From assembly GCF_025567305.1 (NCBI RefSeq), contig NZ_JAOQJP010000006.1, forward strand, positions 1 to 64,000: a DNA stretch of 64,000 nucleotides. Reading direction: 5' to 3'. The DNA is from Lentihominibacter butyricus. GTDB taxonomy: Bacteria > Bacillota > Clostridia > Peptostreptococcales > Anaerovoracaceae. Below, one piece after another: positions 53,177 through 62,957 of the stretch. The notes below the pieces were generated by a model, which saw nothing but the letters and a program-made list of their open reading frames with translations, made no database searches and was not told where the DNA came from. Made by a program: the position numbers and the translations under genes. The stretch's first letter is position 1; every line of letters starts with the position of its first letter.

Positions 53177-53245
53177 TGTCGGCTGGCGCCGACAAATATA
53201 TGAAGCACCGCAGGGGTGTAACCTGATGTCGACCTATGGTCGACA
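53177..53245 (+). repeat. Two similar stem-loops between purA and alr
   Basis: TGTCGGC-TGGC-GCCGACA (53177-53194) followed by AATATATGAA, and TGTCGACC-TAT-GGTCGACA (53227-53245) followed by AACATATGAA. The two units are 50 bases apart, differ in stem sequence but keep pairing, and lie just upstream of the alr ribosome site. Confidence 0.6.
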
Positions 53246-53278
53246 AACATATGAAAGGAGTGGAGGTTTTTCCAGAGG

Positions 53279-54418
53279 ATGTATAAAGATGCGATCAGAG
53301 CCGCATGGGCGGAAATCAATATTACGAATCTTGACTACAATATTAAACAGATAAAAGACAAAGTCGGACCGGGAAAAAAAATAACAGGCATAATAAAGGC
53401 TGATGCTTATGGTCACGGCGCGATAAAAGTTGCTACGGTACTGAGGGCAAACGGTATCGAATCTTTTGGTGTCGCGACTCTGTCTGAAGCTGTGCGCCTG
53501 CGAAAGGCCGGCTTTATCCTCGAAGAAATCACCGTTCTGGGGCTGACTCCGGATCCTTACATAGATACGATCATCGAATACAGGCTTACGCCGGTAGTCT
53601 GCGACTACGAAAATGCTGAAGCTATATCAAGAGCAGCAGCCAAGGCAAACATCATAATCAACGGATATCTGGCAATAGACACCGGAATGGGGCGTATCGG
53701 ATACGATACTGACAATTCATCATCGATCGATGATATCAGGATGATCATGAACCTGCCGAATTTCAGGATCGCTGGGCTCTTTTCACACTTTGCGGCGGCA
53801 GATTCGCTCGACAAGACGTATACTACAGTACAGGAACAGCGATTCATGGTCTTTTACAAAAAGCTGCTGAATGCCGGTATCCCGATACCGTGCAGGACAC
53901 TTGCAAACAGTGCTGCGATCATGGAAGTGGCGTCTTCGCATTATGAAATGGTCCGCCCGGGCATTATCATGTACGGCTGCTATCCGTCTGCGGAGGTCGA
54001 CAGGAGCCAGATCGATCTGCGCCCGGTGATGTCGATAAAAGCGAATATCGTTCAGCTGAAAAAAGTTCCCGCAGGAAACTCGATCAGCTACGGCCGAAAA
54101 TTCACGACACGCCAGGACAGTCTCATCGCAACCATCCCGATCGGATATTCCGATGGTCTCCCAAGACCGTACTCGACAAAAGGAAAAGTCATCGTAAATG
54201 GTGTCTTTGCACCGATCGCAGGAACCATCTGCATGGATCAGTGCATGATCGACGTGACTCACGTGCCTTATCCGAGGCTCAGCGATGAAGTCACGATCAT
54301 GGGTAAGGACGGCATCTACGAGATCAGTGCCGAAGACATTGCAAAAGCAACAAATACCATAAACTACGAAGTGCTGTGCGCATTCGGCCAGAGGCTTCCG
54401 AAGGTTTATGTGTATTAG
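53279..54418 (+). CDS. alr: Alanine racemase
   Basis: PLP enzyme making D-alanine for the cell wall. 379 residues. PLP lysine in GIIKADAYGHGA (about 38-49), the catalytic Tyr in SISYGRKFTTRQ (about 265), PIGYSDGLPR, and AGTICMDQCMIDVT. AAAGGAGTGGAGG before the ATG. Confidence 0.95.
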   Translation: MYKDAIRAAWAEINITNLDYNIKQIKDKVGPGKKITGIIKADAYGHGAIKVATVLRANGIESFGVATLSEAVRLRKAGFILEEITVLGLTPDPYIDTIIEYRLTPVVCDYENAEAISRAAAKANIIINGYLAIDTGMGRIGYDTDNSSSIDDIRMIMNLPNFRIAGLFSHFAAADSLDKTYTTVQEQRFMVFYKKLLNAGIPIPCRTLANSAAIMEVASSHYEMVRPGIIMYGCYPSAEVDRSQIDLRPVMSIKANIVQLKKVPAGNSISYGRKFTTRQDSLIATIPIGYSDGLPRPYSTKGKVIVNGVFAPIAGTICMDQCMIDVTHVPYPRLSDEVTIMGKDGIYEISAEDIAKATNTINYEVLCAFGQRLPKVYVY

Positions 54419-54844
54419 ATAATACTGGACAGTACATGATAAATGTGCTGACAAATCGGATAAATACAGAAGAAGAGAAGTTGTTTCACTGCATATTTTC
54501 ATATTTAGACTTTTTGCCTTTTTCCCGGAGAGCCGAAGACGATCTACTCGGAAAAACGGACAGCGTAGCCGAAGGCACAGGAGTGAACGCAGTGAGCGCT
54601 GGAGCTCCGCCAATTTCTCTATTAGAATTGACTATGTGAAAACCCCTGCGTCAAACGTGGGGTTTTCTTTCTACAATAAGAGAGGATCTATAGCTGAACT
54701 GCTATGCTTCCTCTCTTTTTATTATCGTATAGATATCAGGTGATCATATGTTGCCGGAGCTGGGTATGCCTTTTGCGTGATCGTGTATCGTTATTAAGCG
54801 AAATTCTCAAAACCTTGCAAATACTGCATCCCAGCATTCATCAG
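54419..54844. other. Gap with two terminators
   Basis: Plus-strand terminators: AAAACCCC (54639-54646) with GGGGTTTT (54659-54666); and AAGAGAGGA (54678-54686) with TCCTCTCTT (54709-54717) plus an inner ATAGC/GCTAT stem, followed by TTTTATT. The first likely ends purBA-alr. No gene seen. Confidence 0.7.
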
Positions 54845-54934
54845 TTACAACTTCTTTATTTTCTGCGGCGGCAGACCAGTCGCTTTCGTGATAGTCTCAA
54901 GATCCATTTTCATCTCAAGCATCCTCAAGCGTAT
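54845..54934 (-). pseudogene. 3' remnant of an Rpn-family nuclease gene
   Basis: A minus-strand frame encodes RMLEMKMDLETITKATGL then PPQKIKKL and a stop, the standard tail of Rpn/transposase-31 proteins (compare the intact gene at 16882-17808). Upstream no further part of such a protein is readable, so this is a truncated remnant of about 29 codons. Confidence 0.6.
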
Positions 54935-54958
54935 CGTTCTCCTGCATGGATCATCGAT

Positions 54959-55214
54959 TACCAAAAATATACCTTCAGGCTGTCTTCTTTGGTAAAATCC
55001 CTGAAAAATCATGCCTTTCAAGGAAGGCGATTACCAAGAATCAAAATCTGCTCATGATTATTTGGTAAAATCTTTCGTGAAATATGGCTTTTTATACGTT
55101 TAAAATACCAAAAATCAATGATCGCTTCCTGGTTCTTGGTATTCGACATCAGAAAAAGAGCCGGAAAGCTGCCATTTTTACCAACAACAGCTATCCGGCA
55201 AATGATTTTTGGTT
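54959..55214. repeat. Array of inverted hexamers TACCAA-N24-TTGGTA, about 73-bp period
   Basis: Four 36-base units at 54959-54994, 55032-55067, 55106-55141 and 55179-55214. Each begins TACCAA and ends TTGGTA (TTGGTT in the last), with exactly 24 bases between. Gaps are 37, 38 and 37 bases. The inner 24 bases differ between units, but the first two gaps both begin AAATC and all three contain a GAAA..GCC-type core. The spacing rules out chance. Confidence 0.75.
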
Positions 55215-55414
55215 TTAACCCTGTAAGGCATGACAAGACATAAATGTATGATGAAACGAGAGGTGCGAGTCAATGCCAGGAGTGCAGGATTAGACAGACA
55301 AGTAGTGCGCACACGCAGAGCGTATGCTATTTCACTTCGCTGCCGCGTTCCGGGATCAGTCTGAGAAGAGCTTTATCTCTCCCGGTTCCGGCACACTGCC
55401 ATCCTGCAGTCCGT

Positions 55415-56032
55415 TTATCTCAAACCATTTATATCAGGCAAGCTCACGATACGGCTGCATACCTTTTCCGCAAGAGCCATGTTATGCGTCACCACCGCCA
55501 TCCCGAGATCGCGTTCATGCGCCCTTTCCAGCAGCAGCTCCCAGATCTGCGCCTGCGTTATCACATCCAGCATCGTCGTGATCTCATCGCAGACAAGGAA
55601 TCGCGTCTGCGGACCGAGCACCCTGGCGATACAGAAACGCTGCAGCTCACCGCCCGAAAGCTCAGACGGCCAGCGCTTCAGCCATTCACTTTCGATGCCC
55701 ATTTCCTTGAGCAATTCCTCATCGGGCTCCCAGCACTCTTTCAGCGTCCGCTCCATCTTCCACCGTGGGTTCACCGCCTGCTCCGGATGCTGATATATCA
55801 GCTGCACCGGCGAATAACCGCGCGTCGGCAGCGGCTTTCCATCCAACAGCACCTGCCCTTCCGTCGGCTCGAGATAACCCGCCAGGATCTTGGAAAGCGT
55901 GCTCTTTCCGCACCCGGACGGACCGGTCAGAGCCACTCGCTCCCCGGCATCCAGCGTGAGATCCACATTTTTCAGGATCCACGGGCTTTTGCGATCGTAT
56001 CTGAAACTTATATTCTCCGCTCTAAGTTGCAT
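55415..56032 (-). CDS. Peptide/nickel ABC importer ATPase (DppF/NikE type)
   Basis: 205 residues, short for the family. Walker A TGPSGCGKSTLSKILAGYLEP (in parts, about 36-44), signature LSGGELQRFCIARVL (about 123-137), Walker B FLVCDEITTMLD. C-terminal oligopeptide signature is missing, as in NikE. It overlaps the upstream ATPase gene by 11 bases. Confidence 0.88.
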   Translation of the reverse strand: MQLRAENISFRYDRKSPWILKNVDLTLDAGERVALTGPSGCGKSTLSKILAGYLEPTEGQVLLDGKPLPTRGYSPVQLIYQHPEQAVNPRWKMERTLKECWEPDEELLKEMGIESEWLKRWPSELSGGELQRFCIARVLGPQTRFLVCDEITTMLDVITQAQIWELLLERAHERDLGMAVVTHNMALAEKVCSRIVSLPDINGLR

Positions 56033-57086
56033 GGATGCACCTCACTTCCCCGCCTCTCAACCGGCGCATTTCTATCTCTCCGCAGCACTCCGCGGTCCTG
56101 CATGTACATCTCGGTGCAAAGAGGCAGCCTTCCGGAAGCTCACCGGCATATGGCTGAGACCCGGATATCGGCTTGAAGCCATTCTGCGGCAGTGCCTCTA
56201 TAAAGGCCCTGCTGTACGGATGCCTGAGCGCGTCACCGCCGCCCTTGAAATCCGCTGCCGGGCAGATTTCTACGGTAGTCCCCGCATAAAATACTGCGAT
56301 CCTGTCTGCGACGTTCAGCGCCAGATCGATATCATGTGTTATCAGCAGCACCCCGCAGCCCTGATCTGCCAGCTCGCGGAAATTCCTGAGCGTTTCCATC
56401 GCCATCTCAAGATCGAGTCCCGGAGTCGGTTCGTCTGCGATTATCAGCTTTGCGTTTTCCATCACTGCAGTCGATATCAGCACACGCCTCGCCATGCCTC
56501 CCGAAAGCTGGAACGGATACATATCCTCTGCTTCCTTCGCCAGACCGTATCTGCTGAATGCACGTTTGACCTTTTCCATAGTACCGCGCACACCTTTGAC
56601 CTGCCTGCCTACTTTCATCAGCGGATCGAGAAAATCCACAGACTGCGGGATGAACACGATCTCTCTGCCGCGCAGATCCGCTTTCCTCTCAGTAGACAGC
56701 GGCTTTCCATCAAACTCCATCGTACCGCTCATACTGCTGTTTTCCGGCAGTATCCCCAGCACCGAATGTGCCAGCAGGCTTTTGCCGGAACCACTTGAGC
56801 CGACCACTGCCATGATCTCGCCGGGATACACCTCGACATCAAGTGAATGTATCACCTCAAGGTCCGCCTTATTCCAGCCGCGGTCATAACGGCTGAATGA
56901 AATGGTCAAATCCTTTATGTCGAGGATCGGCTGCTGATCCGCACAGCCGTCGCACTCAAATGTTTCACGCTCTGACATCCCGTTTTTTATATCGAATTCT
57001 GTTTTTTTGATTTCTTCTTTTTCTGTGATCATTTTTCCTGCCTTTTCATTTTCTCCGGACTTGCACATCTGTATATCCATATGCAA
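56022..57086 (-). CDS. Peptide/nickel ABC importer ATPase (DppD/NikD type)
   Basis: 354 residues. Residues 1-50 are polar with no domain; Walker A VGSSGSGKSLLAHSVLGILP (about 93-101), signature QLSGGMARRVLISTA, Walker B LIIADEPTPGLD, and a C-terminal oligopeptide/dipeptide motif LPEGCLFAPRCTCRTAEC with CX6-7C. An ATG ending nearer 57030 could also be the start (MITEKEE). Part of a five-gene importer operon. Confidence 0.88.
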   Translation of the reverse strand: MHMDIQMCKSGENEKAGKMITEKEEIKKTEFDIKNGMSERETFECDGCADQQPILDIKDLTISFSRYDRGWNKADLEVIHSLDVEVYPGEIMAVVGSSGSGKSLLAHSVLGILPENSSMSGTMEFDGKPLSTERKADLRGREIVFIPQSVDFLDPLMKVGRQVKGVRGTMEKVKRAFSRYGLAKEAEDMYPFQLSGGMARRVLISTAVMENAKLIIADEPTPGLDLEMAMETLRNFRELADQGCGVLLITHDIDLALNVADRIAVFYAGTTVEICPAADFKGGGDALRHPYSRAFIEALPQNGFKPISGSQPYAGELPEGCLFAPRCTCRTAECCGEIEMRRLRGGEVRCIHAT

Positions 57087-57090
57087 AACC

Positions 57091-57969
57091 TCACTGTTCG
57101 CTGCTGCCAGGGTTCATCAGCATCCTGAGCTTTTCCCCGATAACGTCAAAAAGCATCACCGCTATCAGCAGGATCAGCCCCGGGAACAGGCACAGCCACC
57201 ATTTCCCCGTAACGATATGCTTCATTGCTTCTGACAATATGCCCCCGATCGCCGGAGTCGATGCAGAAAACCCGAAGCCCAGGAACGTGAGCGACGCCTC
57301 ATGCATTATCGCATGCGGGAAAAGCAGTATGAGCCCGGTCAGATACACAGGCATCACGTGCGGTACTACGTGATCCTTTGCTACTTTGAATTTCGAATGT
57401 CCCATCTTCTGTGCAGCTTTGACATACTGTGTATTTTTCACCTGCAGCACTTCAGCTCTGACAAGCCTCGTCAATTCTGTCCAGTGCGTCACCGCTACTG
57501 CAAACGCTACTCCCAGTCCTCCGCGTCCCATCATATATGAGATCAGCATCAGTAGTACCAGATGCGGCAGTCCCATACAGCAGTCCACAAGCCAGTTTAT
57601 CGTGCGGTCGACCACGCCGCCCGCTACCGCGGCAACTATACCGAGTATCAGCGCTATTATCGAACTGACCGCCGATGCTGCCAGTCCTATAATTATGCTA
57701 TTGGAAAGTCCCTTGATACTTCTCCAGAACATGTCGCGCCCCATGAAATCCGTACCGAACGGATGCGCCAGCGAAGGCGCCAGGAACTTGTCTTCATAAT
57801 GCACCCCGTAAAGAGCCGGATCCATCAGCAGTCCTGCGATCAGCACCGCCAGCAGATATACCGCCGCCAGAGTGATATATATGATCATTTTTTTCTTAGT
57901 ATTCAGTTTCGGCTGCCGGAGTCTCGGCGCTGCCGCTGTCATCTGCATATTATTCTGCACACTATGCAT
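57091..57969 (-). CDS. Peptide/nickel ABC importer permease (DppC/NikC type)
   Basis: 292 residues, six membrane segments, and the BPD_transp_1 EAA-like loop around VKNTQYVKAAQKMGHSKFKVAKDHVVPHV. N-terminal LAHPFGTDFMGRDMFWRSIKG is typical of DppC-type subunits. It overlaps the dppB-like gene by 8 bases. Confidence 0.9.
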   Translation of the reverse strand: MHSVQNNMQMTAAAPRLRQPKLNTKKKMIIYITLAAVYLLAVLIAGLLMDPALYGVHYEDKFLAPSLAHPFGTDFMGRDMFWRSIKGLSNSIIIGLAASAVSSIIALILGIVAAVAGGVVDRTINWLVDCCMGLPHLVLLMLISYMMGRGGLGVAFAVAVTHWTELTRLVRAEVLQVKNTQYVKAAQKMGHSKFKVAKDHVVPHVMPVYLTGLILLFPHAIMHEASLTFLGFGFSASTPAIGGILSEAMKHIVTGKWWLCLFPGLILLIAVMLFDVIGEKLRMLMNPGSSEQ

Positions 57970-58945
57970 GGTAGCCTCCCTCCTTCAGTCTCGGATCCAC
58001 TATCCCGTAAAGAATATTTGCTATAAAATTACCTGCAAACACGAATATCGCACTGAATACTGCAAGTGCTATCAGAAGCGGCACATCGGCATTGAGTGCC
58101 GCAGCCGTGACTGCACTGCCGATCCCGGGGTATGAAAACACTGTCTCTGCCAGAGCTATACCTCCGAAAAGCTCGCTAAACGATGCAAACTGCAGCGTTA
58201 TCGCAGGCATCGCGATATTCCTCAGCGCATGTCTCATGATCAGCTCTTTCATCGACTCCCCCCGTGCCTTTGCAAAGAGGATATAGTCACTGTGCATGAT
58301 CTCTATGAGCTTCTGTCTCGTGTAAAGCGTTATCTTGCTGGTTCCCAGGATGCTCAGGGTCACAGCCGGCAGTATCATGTGATAGATCCTGTCCCATATC
58401 GTCACGTCTGCCGCCAGCTTGTCGACCGGCGCCGCCTGCCCGATCGGAAACCAGCCCAGTATTATCGAAAACACAGTCAGCATCAGCAGTCCGAACCAGA
58501 ACACCGGTGCAGACTGCAGTATCAGACAAAATGCTTTGACACACCGGTCGAATACACTGCTCTTTTTCACTGCTGCCAGGATCCCGGCTGCAAACCCGAT
58601 GATTCCTGACAGCGCCCATGCCATCAGTATCAAAGCAAGTGAATATTTGAATCTGTCCGCGATCACCTTCGATACCGGCATGTTGTATGTTATAGATGTG
58701 CCTAGATCACCGTGAAGCGCATGATCAGCCCATGTCAGGAATCTTTCGACAGGAGGATCATTGAGCCCCCAGTATTCGGCTACTTCCTGCTTCGCTTCTT
58801 CTGACAGCGTAGATTCCGCGCCTACATACGCCTTGAGAGGATCTATCGGCGAGAATGCTATAAGCATGAATGCCAGGATACTGACAGCTATCATAAGTGT
58901 CAGCATCCTGGCTGTTGTAGAACAGATATATTTTATCCGGTTCAT
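57962..58945 (-). CDS. Peptide/nickel ABC importer permease (DppB/NikB type)
   Basis: 327 residues, six membrane segments. Family blocks: ILAFMLIAFSPIDPLKAYVG, DLGTSITYNMPVSKVIADRF, YILFAKARGESMKELIMRHALRNIAMPAITLQ (in parts) and a C-terminal GIVDPRLKEGGYHA. The ATG ending at 58945 follows AAAGGAA; the longer frame to 58963 lacks one. Confidence 0.9.
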   Translation of the reverse strand: MNRIKYICSTTARMLTLMIAVSILAFMLIAFSPIDPLKAYVGAESTLSEEAKQEVAEYWGLNDPPVERFLTWADHALHGDLGTSITYNMPVSKVIADRFKYSLALILMAWALSGIIGFAAGILAAVKKSSVFDRCVKAFCLILQSAPVFWFGLLMLTVFSIILGWFPIGQAAPVDKLAADVTIWDRIYHMILPAVTLSILGTSKITLYTRQKLIEIMHSDYILFAKARGESMKELIMRHALRNIAMPAITLQFASFSELFGGIALAETVFSYPGIGSAVTAAALNADVPLLIALAVFSAIFVFAGNFIANILYGIVDPRLKEGGYHA

Positions 58946-59037
58946 TTTTTTTCCTTTCTCCATCAGCTGATATACTGCTGCAAGGCTGCCTCATTCATGA
59001 TGATACAGCCCTGCCTTTACCGCAGTATAGCAGTAAT

Positions 59038-60651
59038 TTATCTCTTCAGTGTCCAGTCATTCATATTGTTTATGATCGGTGCTCCATGTCCATGCGGATG
59101 TGGTATCTGTGTGTCGACCGAAATATCAAGATCGTCGCTCACGAAATAACTATGTTCTATATTTACGATGTAAAGGTATGCATAGTCATCAGCAGCTGCA
59201 CTCTGAACTTCTTTCCAGGCTGCTGTTGCATCAGCTTTGTTATTTGCGTTCAGCGCAGTATTTATCAGCTTATCTACTTCACTGTCTGAATATCTTACAG
59301 TATTTGATGTTCCGTTTCCTGTGAAAGCATCTGTATAGAACAGGTTTTTAAGAACTATAGGGTCAAACTGTCCCCAGCCCCATACGACTCCGCATGATGC
59401 CGCTGAAGTTGTAAGCTCGTCCCATGTCTGCTGATCTACGTCTATCTTTATGCCAAGCGCTTCCGCTTCTTCTGCTACCGCTGTTGCCAGCTGATATCTT
59501 GTGGTATCTCCACTCGGCGCCAGCACTGTAAATTCGCATTTCTTTCCATTTTTTTCGTATATGCCGTCTTTGCCTTTGCTCCATCCTGCAGCTTCCATGA
59601 TCTGCGCAGCCTTTTCCGTCTGTCCGTCTTCATATGATGGAGGGTTTCCCCACTCGAGGTTCGTCGTAAAACCTTCCGCAGGTTTTCCTATACCGTTCAG
59701 TGCGTTGTCTATTATCTTCTGTCGGTCGATGCCTATGGAAAGTGCCTCTCTTACGGCTTTGTCTGCAGTGACGTCATTGCCGGCTTTTATCTTCTGTCCG
59801 TCTTTCGTCGTATATTCAGTTTCTGATGTGACCGGCAGACTTATCTGTCTTACATCCATCGTCTCCAGATTCTCTATATGCATGCCTTTTACATCTTCAT
59901 CGGCATAGCTCGGATTTACCATAACTACATCGAGCTCGCCGGATTTTGCATTTGCGATCGCTGTGTCTTCTTCCATGTTGAGCATCGTTACTCTCGGTAT
60001 CGATGGTACTCCGCCGTAATAATCGTCGTTCGCATCGACTATTATCTTCTGTGCGGTATCGTACTGCACGATTTTCCACGGTCCTGTACCTACCGGCTCT
60101 GTATCGAATGTCTCGCTGTCATAGCTGTCTGACGGTACTATCCCCAGGCATACAGTCTGATCGAGGAATGATGAATACGGCTCACTAAGCGTGAATACTA
60201 CCGTGTGATCGTCCGCGGCCTCTACTGAAGCCATCCTGCTGAGATCTACATTTTCATTATTGCCCTGGTTTTTCTTTACTTCATTATATGTAAATACCAC
60301 GTCCTCTGCTGTAAAATCAGATCCATCGTGGAAAGTCACGCCTTCACGGAGCTTGAAAGTATATGTGAGTGCATCATCGCTCACTTCCCATTCAGTCGCC
60401 AGATCTCCGGTGTATGTTGATTCCGGCGTAACCTTCGTAAGGGCATTGTTTGTGAACGGATATCCATATGACATCGCTCCCTTTACAGGGTCAAGACTGC
60501 TGTCGAATATCGTTCCTCCGATGTATACTGAGATACCGTCATCCGATGATCCTGAAGAACTGCCGCATCCCGCGAATATCTCGAGTGCGCCGACAGTCAT
60601 CACTGCTGCAGCCAGCAAGCATGCTGCTCTTTTCAATAACCTTTTTTTCAT
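59038..60651 (-). CDS. Peptide/nickel ABC importer substrate-binding lipoprotein
   Basis: 537 residues. Lipoprotein signal: MKKRLLKRAACLLAAAVMTV then a lipobox LEIFAGC with the anchoring Cys near 28. SBP family 5 motifs: LATEWEVSDDALTYTFKLREGVTFHDGSDFTAEDVVFTY (in parts) and PVGTGPWKI. No clue for peptide versus metal; the near C-terminal HPHGHG could bind a metal. I use the ATG ending at 60651 (AGGAG 9 bases upstream); another ATG two codons earlier is possible. Confidence 0.9.
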   Translation of the reverse strand: MKKRLLKRAACLLAAAVMTVGALEIFAGCGSSSGSSDDGISVYIGGTIFDSSLDPVKGAMSYGYPFTNNALTKVTPESTYTGDLATEWEVSDDALTYTFKLREGVTFHDGSDFTAEDVVFTYNEVKKNQGNNENVDLSRMASVEAADDHTVVFTLSEPYSSFLDQTVCLGIVPSDSYDSETFDTEPVGTGPWKIVQYDTAQKIIVDANDDYYGGVPSIPRVTMLNMEEDTAIANAKSGELDVVMVNPSYADEDVKGMHIENLETMDVRQISLPVTSETEYTTKDGQKIKAGNDVTADKAVREALSIGIDRQKIIDNALNGIGKPAEGFTTNLEWGNPPSYEDGQTEKAAQIMEAAGWSKGKDGIYEKNGKKCEFTVLAPSGDTTRYQLATAVAEEAEALGIKIDVDQQTWDELTTSAASCGVVWGWGQFDPIVLKNLFYTDAFTGNGTSNTVRYSDSEVDKLINTALNANNKADATAAWKEVQSAAADDYAYLYIVNIEHSYFVSDDLDISVDTQIPHPHGHGAPIINNMNDWTLKR

Positions 60652-61129
60652 AATCATACTTCTCCTTCTTCCTTCATCTGAGAACATCCCGCGGCACTGT
60701 ATATCCGCATATTTACCGCGAAAAAAATCCAGGTCGGTATATGCGGCTGTTTCTTTTAGCTCGTATGCCTTCCTGGACAAATATTCTCTGATATTTAGTT
60801 TGTAGTCTATGACATTCTGATTTTGATTTTCATTCAGTCAGTCAGCCAAATGCCAATAGATAATATCATATGACATTTACTGTACTCGTATTATTGCCTT
60901 TTCGTAAACTTTTAGATCTGATATTTTCTGTAATGTCTGATCCTGCACCCTTCTGAGTACTTATGATACTTCATGTATCGTTTTGATTCTATCATCTGCA
61001 CCGCATCACTGTCAATCTGTTTTGATTTACTATCATGCTATGTTTAACTTACTTTTACGAGTATCGGGATCATTTTAGATCTTTTTTTCATATGCTTTTC
61101 TCATTATCATGCGTTTTCAGGATTTTTGC
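60652..61129. promoter_or_regulatory. Leader and promoter of the ABC importer operon
   Basis: Minus strand TTGACA (61010-61015), 18 bases, TAGAAT (60986-60991). This would give a leader of about 320 bases before the lipoprotein gene. I recognise no riboswitch in it. No gene seen. Confidence 0.4.
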
Positions 61130-62776
61130 CTACATGTGCTCTTTCTGCGCCACGATGATCGCTTCTTCAGCGCTGTCGAATATGTATTCCTCGCCGATCA
61201 GATCGATCAGTCCGCCCTTTCGCATTTCCTCGAGGACCTTAGGCTGCACACTCGTCAGATATACTTCGGTACCGTGTCCCTCGAGCTCCTTTACAAGATC
61301 GATCATTCCCTGTATACCTGAAAGGTCTATGACCGGAACTCCTCTCATCGACAGGATCAGCCCCTCTGTCACTCCCTCCTGCTCCTGCAGCTTTTTCGTG
61401 AGCTTGTCGACTACCGCAAAGAATATCGCACCTGTAAGGTATGCGACTCTGACCTTGCCTGATATCCTCGGCAGATGGATGCCCGCTTCCTCAAGTCTCT
61501 CCGAATCTATCTCGCTGATGTTGATTTCTATATCCGTAAGCTTTATCAGGATCAGTATCACTGAAACTGCAACGCCTATTACGATCGCCTGCGTGAGGTC
61601 GAGCACTACTGTAGCGGCCATCGTAACGAGGAACTTGATCATTCCTGATTTGAACTTGTGGCTGAATATGAACTTTATGTTAGTCCAGTCGTTCATCCTC
61701 CATGCGGTCACGATCAGAACTCCGGCCAGTGCTGAAAGCGGGATAACTGACATGACCGGCGCCAGCACGAACATGGAAAGCAGCAGTATTCCGGCATGTA
61801 TAACGCCTGTGAGTCTCGTCTCGCATCCTGCCTTTATCGCAACGCTCGTTCTTGCTATCGCAGCCGTCGCAGGCACGCCTCCAAAGAACGGTATCACTAT
61901 ATTGCCTATTCCCTGTGCGATCAGTTCTCTGTCAGCATTGAGCTCTTCCTTCTTCATTTTTCCTGCAGATGCACCGCAGAGCAGACTCTCTATCATACCC
62001 AGCGCAGCTATCGAAAGCGCGGGAACGAACAGATCCCAGAACTTTGCAAAATCTATCCCTGAGATCGACAGTCTCTCATCCAGGAACAGTGACTTGGGTA
62101 TGTCCCCTACCATCGCCACATCCAGCTTGAGAAAATAATTTGCTATCAGTACGATTATGAGCGCCGCCAGCGATGACGGCATTTTGTCATTGAGTTTTTT
62201 CGGCCAGATCACCATTATGATGATCACTGCCAGTCCGATGCACATAGTCGGTATATCGGGATGAAAACCCTGTGTGAAATAAGATATGAATTTCGTGATC
62301 GCCAGACTTCCGTGCGACGTCACGCCGAAGAAATTATCGAGCTGTCCAAGTGCGATGATGATCGCGATGCCCGATGTGAACCCGGTTATTACCGATGACG
62401 GTATGTAATATATCATCCTTCCGAGCTTCAGTATCCCGGCTAATATAAGTATGATCCCGGCAAAAAAACATGCTGTCAGTATTCCCTGCATCCCGTATTT
62501 CGCTGCGAGCGTTACCAGTATCGCGGTCATTGCCCCTGTCGGTCCGGATATCTGAAACGACGCTCCCGAAAAGATGCTGATGATGATGCCTCCTATGATG
62601 GCCGTTACCAGACCTGCGGCTGCGGTCGCCCCCGAGCTGACACCAAACGCCAGTGCAAGCGGCAGTGCAACGGCTGCAACGGTGATGCCTGCCATCAGGT
62701 CCTTCGAAAATCGTTTGCCGTTATAGCCCTTAAACTCATTTCTGATATCGGTCACATAGTCTTTTAATAAATTCAT
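61130..62776 (-). CDS. SulP-family anion transporter with STAS domain
   Basis: 548 residues, about 10-12 membrane segments. SulP marks: AGITVAAVALPLALAFGV, ISGPTGAMTAILVTLAAKYG, GGVPATAAIARTSVAIKAG; the C-terminal cytosolic STAS domain (about 440-548) has LSMRGVPVIDLSGIQGMIDLVKELEGHG. It carries sulfate, bicarbonate or dicarboxylates; substrate unknown. ATG ending at 62776 has GGAGG. Confidence 0.92.
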   Translation of the reverse strand: MNLLKDYVTDIRNEFKGYNGKRFSKDLMAGITVAAVALPLALAFGVSSGATAAAGLVTAIIGGIIISIFSGASFQISGPTGAMTAILVTLAAKYGMQGILTACFFAGIILILAGILKLGRMIYYIPSSVITGFTSGIAIIIALGQLDNFFGVTSHGSLAITKFISYFTQGFHPDIPTMCIGLAVIIIMVIWPKKLNDKMPSSLAALIIVLIANYFLKLDVAMVGDIPKSLFLDERLSISGIDFAKFWDLFVPALSIAALGMIESLLCGASAGKMKKEELNADRELIAQGIGNIVIPFFGGVPATAAIARTSVAIKAGCETRLTGVIHAGILLLSMFVLAPVMSVIPLSALAGVLIVTAWRMNDWTNIKFIFSHKFKSGMIKFLVTMAATVVLDLTQAIVIGVAVSVILILIKLTDIEINISEIDSERLEEAGIHLPRISGKVRVAYLTGAIFFAVVDKLTKKLQEQEGVTEGLILSMRGVPVIDLSGIQGMIDLVKELEGHGTEVYLTSVQPKVLEEMRKGGLIDLIGEEYIFDSAEEAIIVAQKEHM

Positions 62777-62957
62777 GATTCCTCCATTTGTATTTTGTAA
62801 CACTCTCTATATCCATTATATGACATATATATTATTATTCAAGGGTCTAAAGTATTACTAGTTTGCTGAGTTTAGCATTCTAACTATTCTTATCAGGAAA
62901 GTATCATGTATCTATTTGGGCTGTTCTATGACTTGTTTTAAGCTGTTTTAGGTTATT

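Noticed and set aside
54959..55214. CRISPR array
   Set aside because: Unit sizes fit (36 and 37-38), but the repeats share only their six-base ends and no cas genes are present.
55244..56798. Plus-strand frames of about 300 codons opposite the ABC ATPase genes
   Set aside because: Antisense to clear ATPase genes with Walker and signature motifs; no ribosome sites.
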